From NCBI GenBank assembly GCA_930367205.1, contig OV884011.1:44281754-44345753 (forward strand): 64,000 nt of DNA, given 5' to 3'. The position numbers and the translations under genes were made by a program. The notes beneath the pieces are model-generated. The model was given only the letters and a program-made list of their open reading frames with translations. It was not told the DNA's origin and ran no database searches. The DNA comes from Acanthosoma haemorrhoidale. Its lineage: Eukaryota > Arthropoda > Insecta > Hemiptera > Acanthosomatidae. Shown one piece after another: positions 1 to 10,480 of this stretch (positions are counted from its first letter, which is position 1; every line of letters starts with the position of its first letter).

Positions 1-599
1 ACACTCCATTTCATATGAGCACCCGAACATAAAGGCATCACGGTTACTGAAATGGCTGATTATGATATGAGGACCAATAACTCCCCCAGAACGAAGTACA
101 TCCGTACTTACTTTATCAGAACTGACACTGAAAGAAGTAATATCTTAGCGATGGCAGGCTATGTGGTGATGAAAGCACAGGTTAGCTAAAGTACATGAAA
201 AGAGAGGTCAAACCATGTATACACCAAACCAAGACAACTGTCGAGAACTAGTGGCACTTACGTGCTTAGAATAGTACAATTTAGACTCACCCACGGTTAC
301 CTGAATACCCGAGAAGCACCTCCAAAAGGTCAAAAATGTAGCAGCGATCTAACCATCCACCATATTGTGGCTGTGGTACTACAACTAGATAGCTCTAAAA
401 TACCTGTCACAGGTCACAGAAAAAAATCACAGAAACCCAATAGCGCCCATATGGAAATAGAACGGGAAAATAGCGCCTGCTTTGCGGGTGCGGGATTGTC
501 GTGATGGTCAGTGCCCTGGACGTCCTGGTGCCGTTTCATGGAGCCGTGGGTTCGTCGCTGGTCTCACAAACCGTGCTAGCTCCGAGGTTCTGGATTTTT
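1..599. other. unassigned left edge
   Basis: No coding region, RNA gene or repeat could be recognised. The short open frame at 262-504 has no recognisable motif and looks like chance. The part from about 500 onward is richer in G and C than its surroundings and may be the degraded 5' side of the retrotransposon that follows. Confidence 0.4.
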
Positions 600-1665
600 C
601 CATGTATATGAAATGAAACATTAGTGAAATGTAAAACCGGGTCCCGGTCTGTCAGAATGGGGGTTGTCGGCAGCAGAACATCTCTGAGGTCGTGGCGGAG
701 GACCTTGCTCTTCTTATCTGGTCAACGGCAGCATCCACAGGAGTTAGTAGATCTACTGCGAAGAGGGAGTAAAACGTCGAAATCAAGCAGTCCTAAGCTG
801 AAGGTGGCAGCGCTCCCATTCGCTGAGAGAGAAATAGGCCCCTGTCAATGGGGATTCTTCAGAGGCAAATCTACAAGTCCAGATATTTACCCTCAGGACT
901 ATACTAGAGAAGGCTCGGGAGTTTCATATCACGACACACCACCTCTTCTTAGATTTCAAAGCGGTATACTATAACATCAATTAGGGAGCCCTTTGTAGTG
1001 CACTGAGGGAATCCCGGATTCTCAGAAACTTATTCGACTGTTAAGGATGACCATGGCACGCCTTGAATGTGATGCACAGATACAGGGAGTTCAGTCAGAA
1101 AGCTTTCCATCAATACGAGGTGTCCACAAGGGGATGCCCCGGTGTGTTTAATATTTAACTTTGCATTGGAAAAGGCAGTTAGGGACTCAGCCATTCAGAC
1201 CTCAGGTACAATACTCAACAGGACGGTTGATGTAGGAGCTCAGCAAGAGGTCCTAGCATTCGCGGCTGATGTTGGCATACCGGGAAGTTCGAGCCAACAG
1301 TTAGTGAGGCTTTTTCCATTTTAGAATAATCAGCAAGAAGACTTGGTCTAGGCAGCAACCAAGAAAATACCTTATACTTAGTACCCGAACAGACCCCTTA
1401 TGCCTGGGGAGAAAGTGCAGGTGCCTGCTTCTTCCAAATCCATATACCTTGGATCCCGGTTACCTGTGATAATGAAATGGGGATAGAACCTAGAAGTTGT
1501 ATAATATCTGCAACAGGCTAATACAGCTTTTAGGCTGTATTAAATTGTAAAAATTCTTCTGTATAAAAATTGACATAATAGCCCTCACTTATAGTGCAGA
1601 GCTAGATGGTACTAAATCACAATCAAGGCAGTGTGACAAAATCTCATGATTTTTGTGAAAAAGAT
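600..1665 (+). pseudogene. degenerate non-LTR retrotransposon reverse transcriptase
   Basis: Plus-strand translation, moving between frames, follows a LINE reverse transcriptase. Around 1030-1140 it reads like the segment before the catalytic palm (KLIRLLRMTM, then ESFPSIRGVHKGMP). From 1142 comes IFNFALEKAVRDSAIQTSGT, and then LAFAADVGI near 1255, where the catalytic FADD box has become FAAD. Later frames still look like the region after the palm (YLGSRLPV near 1448). Stops and frameshifts occur throughout, so it is dead. The 5' part, endonuclease and 3' tail are not recognisable. The family call rests on motif order; the clade is not resolved. Confidence 0.7.
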
Positions 1666-1854
1666 TTGGAACTTATCAATGAAAGATGGAGAGCCTGCCA
1701 GAAGTTCTATAGCCTCTCCTCAACATTGTCTCCATAATAAAGCGAGCTAGATTAAAGTGAGTTAGATTATGTGTCCAAATTAAATATAAATAGTTTAAAT
1801 ACACAAAACAAACCCAACAAACCAGTCTATACATATATACAACAAAATTGATGG

Positions 1855-2180
1855 TGCTAAAATTAAAATATGCCTTATAAGGCAATATGTAATTGTGATA
1901 AATGTTCTCATTCATACAGTATTTACAAACAGCCCAGAGATCTCCCAAAGCCACGCGGTTGTCACTTCACTCGCATGCAAAAGTGGAAGTGGAGTTTTGG
2001 GTACCCCAGGCTCCTTCATCAGCTCCGACACCGGATACAAGCCAGTGGAGGCTGACCAAGAGCGCGAGAGCCGCAGACACTCAGGGCATTATAGGAGAAA
2101 CTGACCATTACCAGGAGTCCCACTGTCACGTATTTACAGTACGTCACGAGACCATTACCGCTTTAGTCTCTGAGGAGGGT
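1855..2180 (-). repeat. interspersed retroelement 3' end, copy 1
   Basis: The reverse complement matches the segments at 10140-10480 and 16535-16817. All three share the block that reads CTCTTGGTCAGCCTCC, a GAGGTGACAAC-like block, a CTCTGGGCTGTTTGTAAAT block, a stretch encoding CMNE in one frame, and a tail with TTATTGCCTAATAAGGCA followed by an ATTGTTGT-type end. It is not a gene. Position-specific 3' ends and 5' truncation suggest the 3' end of a LINE or a SINE mobilised by one. It lies inverted just after the decayed reverse transcriptase at 600-1665. Confidence 0.75.
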
Positions 2181-2259
2181 TATAAGGATGAGTGGCACAG
2201 TGTAATGACTGTGCTAGGGGATCAGGGTGTTACTGGTATGAGGTTTAAAAAAAAGTAAC

Positions 2260-4159
2260 GAGAATTTTTTTATCTTAAATTTTTTTTATTTATTTATCGA
2301 TAGCAATTTTGTCCCCTTAAAAGTAATTCCCCTAAGATATAATACTCACGCTATAATAATCAGCGCTTTTCGCATTACTTCTAAGTAATATACTTTATTC
2401 GCCGAAATAATGCGACTAGTTGTTGATAGTATCTATGTATGGGTATAATATGACCTAAATTAGTTGAAAGCGTCACAATAAAATATTAAGTATTGAACAA
2501 GTATAATAGTTAACTTTTGTTTTTTCTTGTTTTCCTAAAGTCGGCGTAGGAATTTAACGCAATTTGTAAGGTAAGTCTTAATCTTTAATAGCTTACAGAA
2601 AGCATAACCAATTACGATTATTATATTAAATTACATTATTTACATTCCTGGATTTAACTTGTGGTTAAGATAATAATTTATCAATATACCACGATATTAA
2701 TAATAAAAAACTTAGGGGTCTAAACTTTTCTAAATAAATACCTACCTGGTTTTTGTAGCTTAATGTTCATTTTATGATGGCTCTTATATTAAACGGCCTA
2801 AAGGGACTAATTGAAAGTAACTTTAGCTCCAAGAGCAAGGGCTAAATGAGAGTCAAGTCTGCATGAAAGAGACTTAAAGATGTTTTATTATCGTTATAAC
2901 AGTTTATGCCTATAACAAAATTTCATTATAATTTTGAGATCCCTTATTCGCCTCTCAAGGGTCCGTTTGCACATTTCATCAAAGTCTGTATCCTTTAATT
3001 AGTATATCCTTCTCTTCCCGAGTTTCGTACAAAGCCATGGCTTGTTGTCTTACTGAGTTAAGACGCTTTTGATCATCCGAGAGAATTTCTGCTAATTTCA
3101 TTACCCAGCCTTGTGAAAGAGGCTCTAGTTTGAAAAAAGATCATCGATCATAAACATCCTTTTGAGATGTCGTAGATGTAAATTTCAAATAAAACGAGTA
3201 AGATTTTGGTGTCGACGTGTTAGATGTATAAGTACATATTTCAAGCTACGGCTAAATGCATTAGAAAAATATGAAAACCAAAAAAAAAATCGTTTGTCTT
3301 TAATAATTTTAATCTTTGATCTAAAAATTTACGATTTTGCTTTTTGACCGTATATTTAGCAGTGTTATTGCTTTGGTTTTCCATTTTTAGAGACACCTTA
3401 ATTTTTTCATCCGTGAATGTCTACCAATGTGTTCTAGTACTTGTAAGTCCCCTGGTTTAAGCTTAACTTTTACTCAACCCATGTTTTTTTTCTGAGTATT
3501 ATTATAAAAAAAGTCATTACAACTGTCAATAAAATCGTCGTCTAAACTCTAACGAACCCCTTGTTTATGTGATTACACTTGATGTTAATTTTATGTTTAA
3601 TTTTGTTATTTTTCTCTCTGCTGATGTTACGAATAAAATTAAAAAAGGATCCATCTCATTTCATAATATAATCAGCCTTAAAGTTTTTAACTTTTTTAAG
3701 CACTCCATGAGCGAGAGTGTGGTCCGAATTGGAGCATCATTTAGATAAACTAGTTGGCTGTCTATAGGTCGCCACCATATTCCATCATAGCTCTTCTAGC
3801 GAAGCTGTGGGAGCTACTTCCAGCAACATCTACACAGTGCAGACATCGTATATAGCAAACACTCTTTATGATAGGAGAGCTCAGATCCAGAAGAGACAAT
3901 CAAATTTGCACCGAAAGCCGGGAAAATCCTTTATTAGCGTTAGAAAGCAGGGAAAATCATTTATTAGAGTTAAAGTCTGTGCCCAGAAAGCTTTCCGAGT
4001 CCTCTTTTCTATAAATAAAAAAGATAAAGTATTATTAAGAGGCTGTTGGGCCAACGTCTTCACCATGAATAAATAGAAGTTCTCCTCTTCTCGGCCCAGA
4101 AAATATCCACCGATGTTTCCATGTTTTAATTCCTTCAGAAATGAATGCTAAAATGAGGA
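2260..4159. other. unassigned AT-rich stretch
   Basis: I see no gene or recognisable mobile element. Short open frames here lack motifs and lie in AT-rich sequence. The only clear structure is the 30-bp direct duplication at 3913-3972. Confidence 0.4.
3913..3972. repeat. two tandem copies of a 30-bp unit
   Basis: Two adjacent 30-bp units (3913-3942 and 3943-3972) begin GAAAGC and end GTTA and differ at only three sites. They look like a local tandem duplication of no clear function. Confidence 0.85.
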
Positions 4160-4960
4160 ATGTTAAAATCCTTCAGAAGGCGTCAGTTAAGAGAGGGGGG
4201 AACTACTGCACGAAACAGCTGAAGCCCAGTAGGGGGCGCGCGGGGCTAACCCCGCCTCTGACCTGCCTATATAAGGCCCGAATTTGGGTATTTCTGACAC
4301 TCTTGGAACCCGGCACCTGAAGAACACAGCTCTCTCTCTCTTTCTCTCTCTACCTTGGCACTTGCTGCTCTACTCGAACCATGGCTTTCTTATTCAACTA
4401 CCTCTGCATCTCTCTTTCCTAACCTCGCTATATTTTAGTCCGGCGTTGTCAGACCCCACACCTTCCTAGTGGGATTCTCTGCCTTCGTCTCATTAAAACT
4501 AGTACCTCCTTGGAAGAGACGTCTTCCGTGCGGACGTTGGCTACTGGGGCCATACAAACTTTACCTAGTAGCGGCTCCCCCAGCTATCCAGTCTGCCTCT
4601 CTCCGGTTCACCTCGCCTTTGGGATCCGGACGATTTTCACCTATCCTTCACACTCGGTATGAATTTGTGGTCATTCCAAGGCCACATAAACTACAAATAA
4701 AAGATATTATAACCTACCCTGTTCCTCTTCTCCTGAACATAGTGCACTATTTGGCACACCTTCTAAGATCTTATGGTGTCAGATCAATACAAATAAAGCT
4801 TCCCACCGACTAGGACGCCAGCAAAGGTCTAATACCACAGTTCCACCCATTTTATCTCTTTCTAGACACTCGCTGGACAGCGCCAAGGTCGTAGAGACCC
4901 TAACCTGCGGCGGGCATCTTCCCCTTCTTGGGAACGACCCGATAGAGGCTTATGTAAAAT
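4160..4960 (+). mobile_element. candidate solo LTR
   Basis: A GC-richer block has the order expected of a retrotransposon LTR: a TATATAAG box at 4268-4275, a possible start about 30 bp later (TGACACTC near 4297), a long body without a convincing gene, an AATAAA signal at 4792-4797 and a further U5-like segment. It may start at TGTTAAAATCC near 4163. I could not find a matching second LTR, gag-pol remnants or a target-site duplication, so the ends are guesses. An old Pol II promoter with its first exon is the main alternative. Confidence 0.35.
4268..4275 (+). promoter_or_regulatory. TATA box
   Basis: TATATAAG lies between the GC-rich run CTAACCCCGCCTC and the downstream pyrimidine-rich tract TCTCTCTCTCTTTCTCTCTC. 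Its setting resembles a Pol II core promoter, probably that of the candidate LTR. Confidence 0.5.
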
Positions 4961-5197
4961 CATTTTACCTATTTATGATACCCAGTTTTCCTTTTGAATT
5001 TTCAGTAGAAAGAATTGGACTAAAATCAGAAGTAAAATGAATAAGGCTCTATGTAGTGGACTTACTATCTTGTTCGCCCAAAACGTTTTATCTCTTCACA
5101 ATTCGTTTCCAAATATCCTGTTGAAAATTTACCGTGGTAATATAAGAAAATATAACATTTTCTTCATTCAATTGCATTCATAGAGTATTGATAAATC

Positions 5198-5458
<261 letters not shown>

Positions 5459-5742
5459 AAATCACATTTGTAATGTAAAAATCATCAGAAAGCTTTGATA
5501 TCGTGTAAAAGTCGTTATAAAGAATCATTCTAGAGGTATTGTCCCCACCCCATGGTATTGGGCCGTTACGTATATTTAACAGGTTCCATGTTTATAGCCC
5601 ATGGATAACTATTTGATCTTCTGTGGGTAAACTATCTCTAATTTGCTCTACTGTTTAGGTAATGCAATGCTATTTAACTTCAGAATAGACAGGTAGATTT
5701 AGATATCGTTGTGCTTCGCATATTATAATGTTTCATATAAAT

Positions 5743-6058
5743 TGAAGAAACTACAACTTCGTCAAATAAGGCTTGGGTTAAGAAAAAAATCTGATTTTGA
5801 GAACAATTCTGAATTTTGGCGCATTTAGAAAAATCACCACTTTTAGAGGAATGCGCTTAACAAAATTTTGGTAAACTTGCTTCCCTCACAGTTTTTGTGC
5901 AACTCAAAACGGGTTAAGAAGCAAGTTAACCGAAATTTTGTTAAGCGCATTCCTCTAAAAGTGGTGATTTTTCTAAATGCGCCAAAATTCAGAATTGTTC
6001 TCAAAATCAGAATTTTTTCTTAACCCAAGCCTTATTTGACGAAGTTGTAGTTTCTTCA
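5743..6058. mobile_element. foldback element with near-perfect 141-bp arms
   Basis: The left arm 5743-5883 is the inverted complement of the right arm 5918-6058, with three mismatches in 141 positions. A 34-bp spacer separates them. The arms begin TGAAGAAACTACAACTTCG and contain no recognised transposon terminus. There is no coding sequence. It could be a foldback-type MITE or a recent inverted duplication. I could not identify a target-site duplication with confidence. A transcript across it would fold into a long hairpin. Confidence 0.85.
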
Positions 6059-8706
6059 TGGTCATTTTTTTTTATCTTATAGTGATTTATCAACACTTAT
6101 TTTGCAAGCCTTGGTCATGGAGATAGGAGTAATCGGTGAAATTTCCTGTAAGGTCCCAAATTTTGTTTATTTACTTAAGGTAACGCCTTGTACATCTGTG
6201 AGGGGAGAATTGTCGGCTTACCCTAAGAGGCTTACCCTCAAACTCAAGCACTGGTATACGTGACCGACCCGGTTTGAACAAAGGATTGATCAGTCTATAT
6301 TTTTATTTACACTGTTGTTGCCGCCATATTGATTTATTAGGTCCACAAGCCGTTGTAAACCGACCAATGGTATTAAAGAGGCCGTTCCGGCTGACCAATG
6401 AGCGCTGTAGCTGCTAAATCGGCGGGACGTGGTCGCCCAATTACCGCAACCATTCATTCACGTTCACCGTACGGTCTGGGCTGAATGAAACCCATTAAAC
6501 CATATAACAAGCTCAAGCGAACTTCGGCACGATGGTTTACTCAACAACATTAACGTGCTTTCAGAAAAGTTTAATTTATAACCATGTTGTAAAGAAGGGA
6601 ATGTCAATTGCCGTGTCGGAGAGGAAATATGCTGATTAATTTTGGTCAAAATATAATAATTAGAAGTATGAAAATAAAATAAAAAAAAAACGTGAAAAAC
6701 TTCAGTGGCGTTCGTTAACTTAAAAGCTACTTAAGATATTTTCCCATGGATAAGGATAATTAATTTAAGTTGGTGTAAAAATAATTTCAAAGACATTTAA
6801 GTGTTGTGATGCATCAAATAAATTGTGTTTTCAGTGCCATTCCAGCCAGTATGATTAGGTTTTTTATGTTAATGTTTTAGTTATTTGCAGTTTTTCAGAA
6901 AAGGCATTTTATAGTGATCGAGTTAGATTTAGAAATAAAATAAAGTACTTTATTTTAGAAGGTTCCGCGGAGAAGAAAAAAATAGAATGAGAAAAAAGGT
7001 GAAGCCAGATCCACCACTTAAGGGGACAATACTTAAATGTCTTAGAAATTATTTTTATACCAACTTCAAAGTGTCCTTTTTCATTGGAAAATATCTGAAG
7101 ATTAGACCTTAAATAGCTTTTAAGTTAACGGAAAAGTTATGATCTTGCCAAAATGACTAACATGCATTAATGATCAGTTATCCCGGGAGGGGGGGGGGTC
7201 CTAGTTTGTAAAAGCAATTGTTAATATCTCATCAATACAGAAATTAATCTTGATTGCTGGTAGAGGCTCTACTTTCGTGCTGATAATAATCATCTTTCTT
7301 CTGTCTATATATATAATGTATATTAATTTTTTTTTTATAAAACTATCGAACATTTTTTTCATGACAAACCCACGCGAATTGTGTTCCTTCCGTCACTGCA
7401 ATCAAAATAATCTAGTTTTTTTTTTCTCAAAACGTTCTAATGAACGTTCTGAAGCATTAAATAAAAATAAGTGGAAGAATGAGCCACAGTTTTTTAGTGA
7501 GGGTACGTATTATCTGCTAAATCATTTTTTGAACTGCTATATTCAACTTTGGAATTTCAACATTGAAGTTACTAATTGTACTGTAATCTTAAAGAAAATA
7601 TTTGATAAGAGGAGTGCCTAATAAACCTTATTTGTCATTACCAAGCAAAACTGTTTACAAAAAATTCTTTTAAAATCAGAATAGATTTGTGAATTGTGTG
7701 ATTCGATGTTATAAATTTAATGTTTTGATTTTTTTCTAATTTTAAAATTAGGACTTTTACATTGACTAACTTCCTATCTGCGCCTCCGGGAGAGGAATAT
7801 GAGAACTAGCCAATGGGCTAGATAGGCAACAAGGAATAAATAAACCTGCGAGTCTTTGACCCCCTGGCCAGCTTGATTTGTGTTATTTGCTTTGATTTGG
7901 CACCATGAAATCTTATATGTTTGCCAGGGCAGTGCACGACGTTCAGAAGAAGAGGTACAGGCTAGATTTGTTGATATTTATATAAAAATAGTAGGGGTGT
8001 TTTAAGATTTAGTGCGAGGGTAGATTCTTATAGTGTCGGCAGTGGCGAGGCTATTAGAACTAATTATTATCGGCCAGCTGAGCCAAATTAATCTTTAGTC
8101 TCTTCCGTGCCTCAACAAGTCTTTATCAATTCGGACCCTTCACTGGACTTGGAAGATATTACTTTTATAATGAAACCGTTTACCCTTATATATTTCTAAA
8201 ACCTTTGATCGATATCAATCAGCGAAGGTAGGAATGGAAAATCATAAAAAAAAAAAAAAATCCGAGGTAGTCAATCCCGAATTGACGTCGACATTTTATC
8301 GGAAGACATAAAAATAGTGCTGAGTTGTCGGGATATCAAATGTCAGCCGGAGCTGGCTGGTTAGGACAGCTGCCTCTCAGCCTCTACATCAATCCGTGAC
8401 GCTCCATGTCGTCACCAAATATTTTTCTCCTTTTCCACCAATGCTCGTTCGGTAATCACCTCATTTTACGTCGAGCCCTTTATCGGTAGCCACACCTTGT
8501 AACATCATTGGGAACAATAAGTGTACTACCTTTTTTTTTTATTTGTTTATTTGTATTTAAGAATAATAGATATTGGCAATATAAGAATAGATAAACGGTC
8601 CTTACATTAGCGATATATACTGCAGTAATGGAACATACTCTTACCGAGCTTTTATGTGAACGCAATCAAGTCTGTTTTCTGTTCGCACGCTGTTCACAGA
8701 CGGGAC
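6059..8706. other. unassigned stretch
   Basis: No supported gene. A GC-richer block at about 6300-6480 has three CCAAT motifs (ACCAATGG, ACCAATGAG, CCCAATTACC) and may be an old promoter or transposon piece. A G-rich run lies near 7184-7198. Near 7905 a 27-codon frame begins MKSYMFARAVHDVQKKRYRL in a good initiation context but has no recognisable match. Confidence 0.4.
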
Positions 8707-9058
8707 CTGCATGCGTAATGATGCCGAAAATGTTAAAAGTTCAATTTGTAGCTGAGGAGAAAAAAGCTTGAAGCGGTTTCGGCCCATCTGTCGACTTGAT
8801 GAAAAAGAGAGGGGCAGAGGGTCCCAAGAGTCTCTTAAACTTTTAATGGCTCGAAATCCAAAGAGGCAGGTCTGTGAGAGTGATTCAAGGAGGGATTAAA
8901 GTAAGTCCGGGTCTACTCCACGCCATAAGATGGTTTGGAGTCTGAGGGAGAAAACGGAGATCAGTAGAGAAGGTTAATAAGTTGCTTCCAAGTTCATAAA
9001 ATTCCTTAATAACCTATCCAACCACCCTAATCCTCTAGCACAGGCATTACACTGCACC
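8707..9058 (+). repeat. LINE-like direct repeat, copy A
   Basis: The segment starts GCATGCGTAATGAT and matches 9783-10125 over about 340 bp, with substitutions and small gaps (roughly three quarters identical by eye). Shared blocks include AATTTGTAGCTGAGGAGAA, AAGTCCGGGTCTACTCCACG and CTATCCAACCACCCTAATCC. Broken frames read like a retrotransposon C-terminus. The second copy is followed directly by the family 3' end at 10140, which suggests both are LINE 3' regions. Confidence 0.7.
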
Positions 9059-9782
9059 ATACATCCCTTTAATATACTTAATAGTAACAACATATTCTCT
9101 TTCCACATAAAAGTCTCTTCTTCAGCGCGTACTTTTGTTTTGTTAAAAATCAAAGAAAGTAACTTTAACTAGATTGATAAGACATGACGAAGTAACTTAG
9201 CTGAACGAGCCCTGGAAGAGGAAGATTATGTATTTCTACACTGGAGGCAGAAACAGAACCAGGCAGTTGAAAAAATGCAGGATCTAAGTCGAAATGTGTA
9301 CGTTTTTCTTCTCTGCCTGAAAATCTGCTCAGGTCTTCCTCGTGAAATATGAAAAGTTCTAATGGTATATTTACAGTCTAAAGGTGTGTAAAGCTAAATG
9401 ATATTCTCATTACTATTGTTAATGATAAGGTTTGGAATATTTCCCTGCGGAGAACGCCTAAAGCGTCGGTTGGGTTCTGGAATGTGATACCTGAACAAGA
9501 AAACCTTAGAATCCCGTGCAATTGATTATCAATGAGAGCTGTGGATGTATATGAATATATTTTTGGGCAATTGAAAGCAGGTTCCATGGAATGGAACTGG
9601 TGTTGCTAAATAGTGTGAATGATGTTTTACCAATCCACATCAATGGTTGGGAAGAAAGTGGTGAGTAAATAACTTACTCATTAAGTACGCCTCTTCAAGG
9701 TTTATTCCTCCTTATGGTACGATAAGTTGTAACATGGTCAAGGCAGCCGAATGGTTCCTTTAAACAGTGATTATGAAGACCA

Positions 9783-10125
9783 GCATGCGTAATGATACAG
9801 TATTCGATATGTTGAAAGTTCAATTTGTAGCTGAGGAGAACAAAGCTTGAAGTGGTTTAGGCACGTCTGCCAAATTGATAAAAATGGAAGAGGGGGCCTC
9901 AGAGTCTCTTAAAATTTTGATGGCTCCAAATCAAAAAATGCAAGTCTATGAAAGCTACGCAGGTAGGGACTAAGGTAAGTCCGGGTCTACTCCACGCCAC
10001 ATGATGGTTTGGAGTCTGAGGGAGATGCGAAGACGTATATAGAACGTTAATAAGTTGTTTCCAAGTTCATGAAATTCCATAGTAGCCTATCCAACCACCC
10101 TAATCCCCTAGCACATTCAGTTCAC
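9783..10125 (+). repeat. LINE-like direct repeat, copy B
   Basis: This is the partner of 8707-9058 in the same orientation, about 1.08 kb downstream. It continues into the retroelement 3' end at 10140-10480, so 9783-10480 may be one 5'-truncated element. All reading frames are interrupted. Confidence 0.7.
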
Positions 10126-10139
10126 TGCGGCACAAATCC

Positions 10140-10480
10140 TCCTAGGAGACTAAAGCGGCAGTTGCCTCGTGACCAGCTATAAATATATGACAGTGGGAGT
10201 CCTGGTAATGTGTCCGTTTCTCCAATCATCAGCGCCTGTGGCTCTCACGCTCTTGGTCAGCCTCCACTGGCTCGTAACCAGTGACGCGGCTGATGGAGGA
10301 TCGTGGGGGACTTCCCTAATACTCCTTTCGCACGCGAGGGAGGTGACAACCATGTATGTGGGTTCGGGAGGTCTCTGGGCTGTTAGTAAATCCTGTATGA
10401 ATGATCGAATGAATGAAAAATTGTAAATATAGGTTAAATAAGAACATTTATCACAATTATTTATTGCCCAATAAGTAGGT
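10140..10480 (+). repeat. interspersed retroelement 3' end, copy 2
   Basis: Same family as 1855-2180 (inverted) and 16535-16817. It contains GCTCTTGGTCAGCCTCC, GTGACGCGGCTGA, CACGCGAGGGAGGTGACAAC and the TTATTGCCCAATAAG tail. The open frame at 10169-10426 runs across it but is not shared as a conserved frame with the other copies. Confidence 0.75.

Noticed and set aside
7250..7621. 123-codon plus-strand frame
   Set aside because: Low-complexity, Phe/Ile/Asn-rich translation of AT-rich DNA with no motif and no splice or promoter support.
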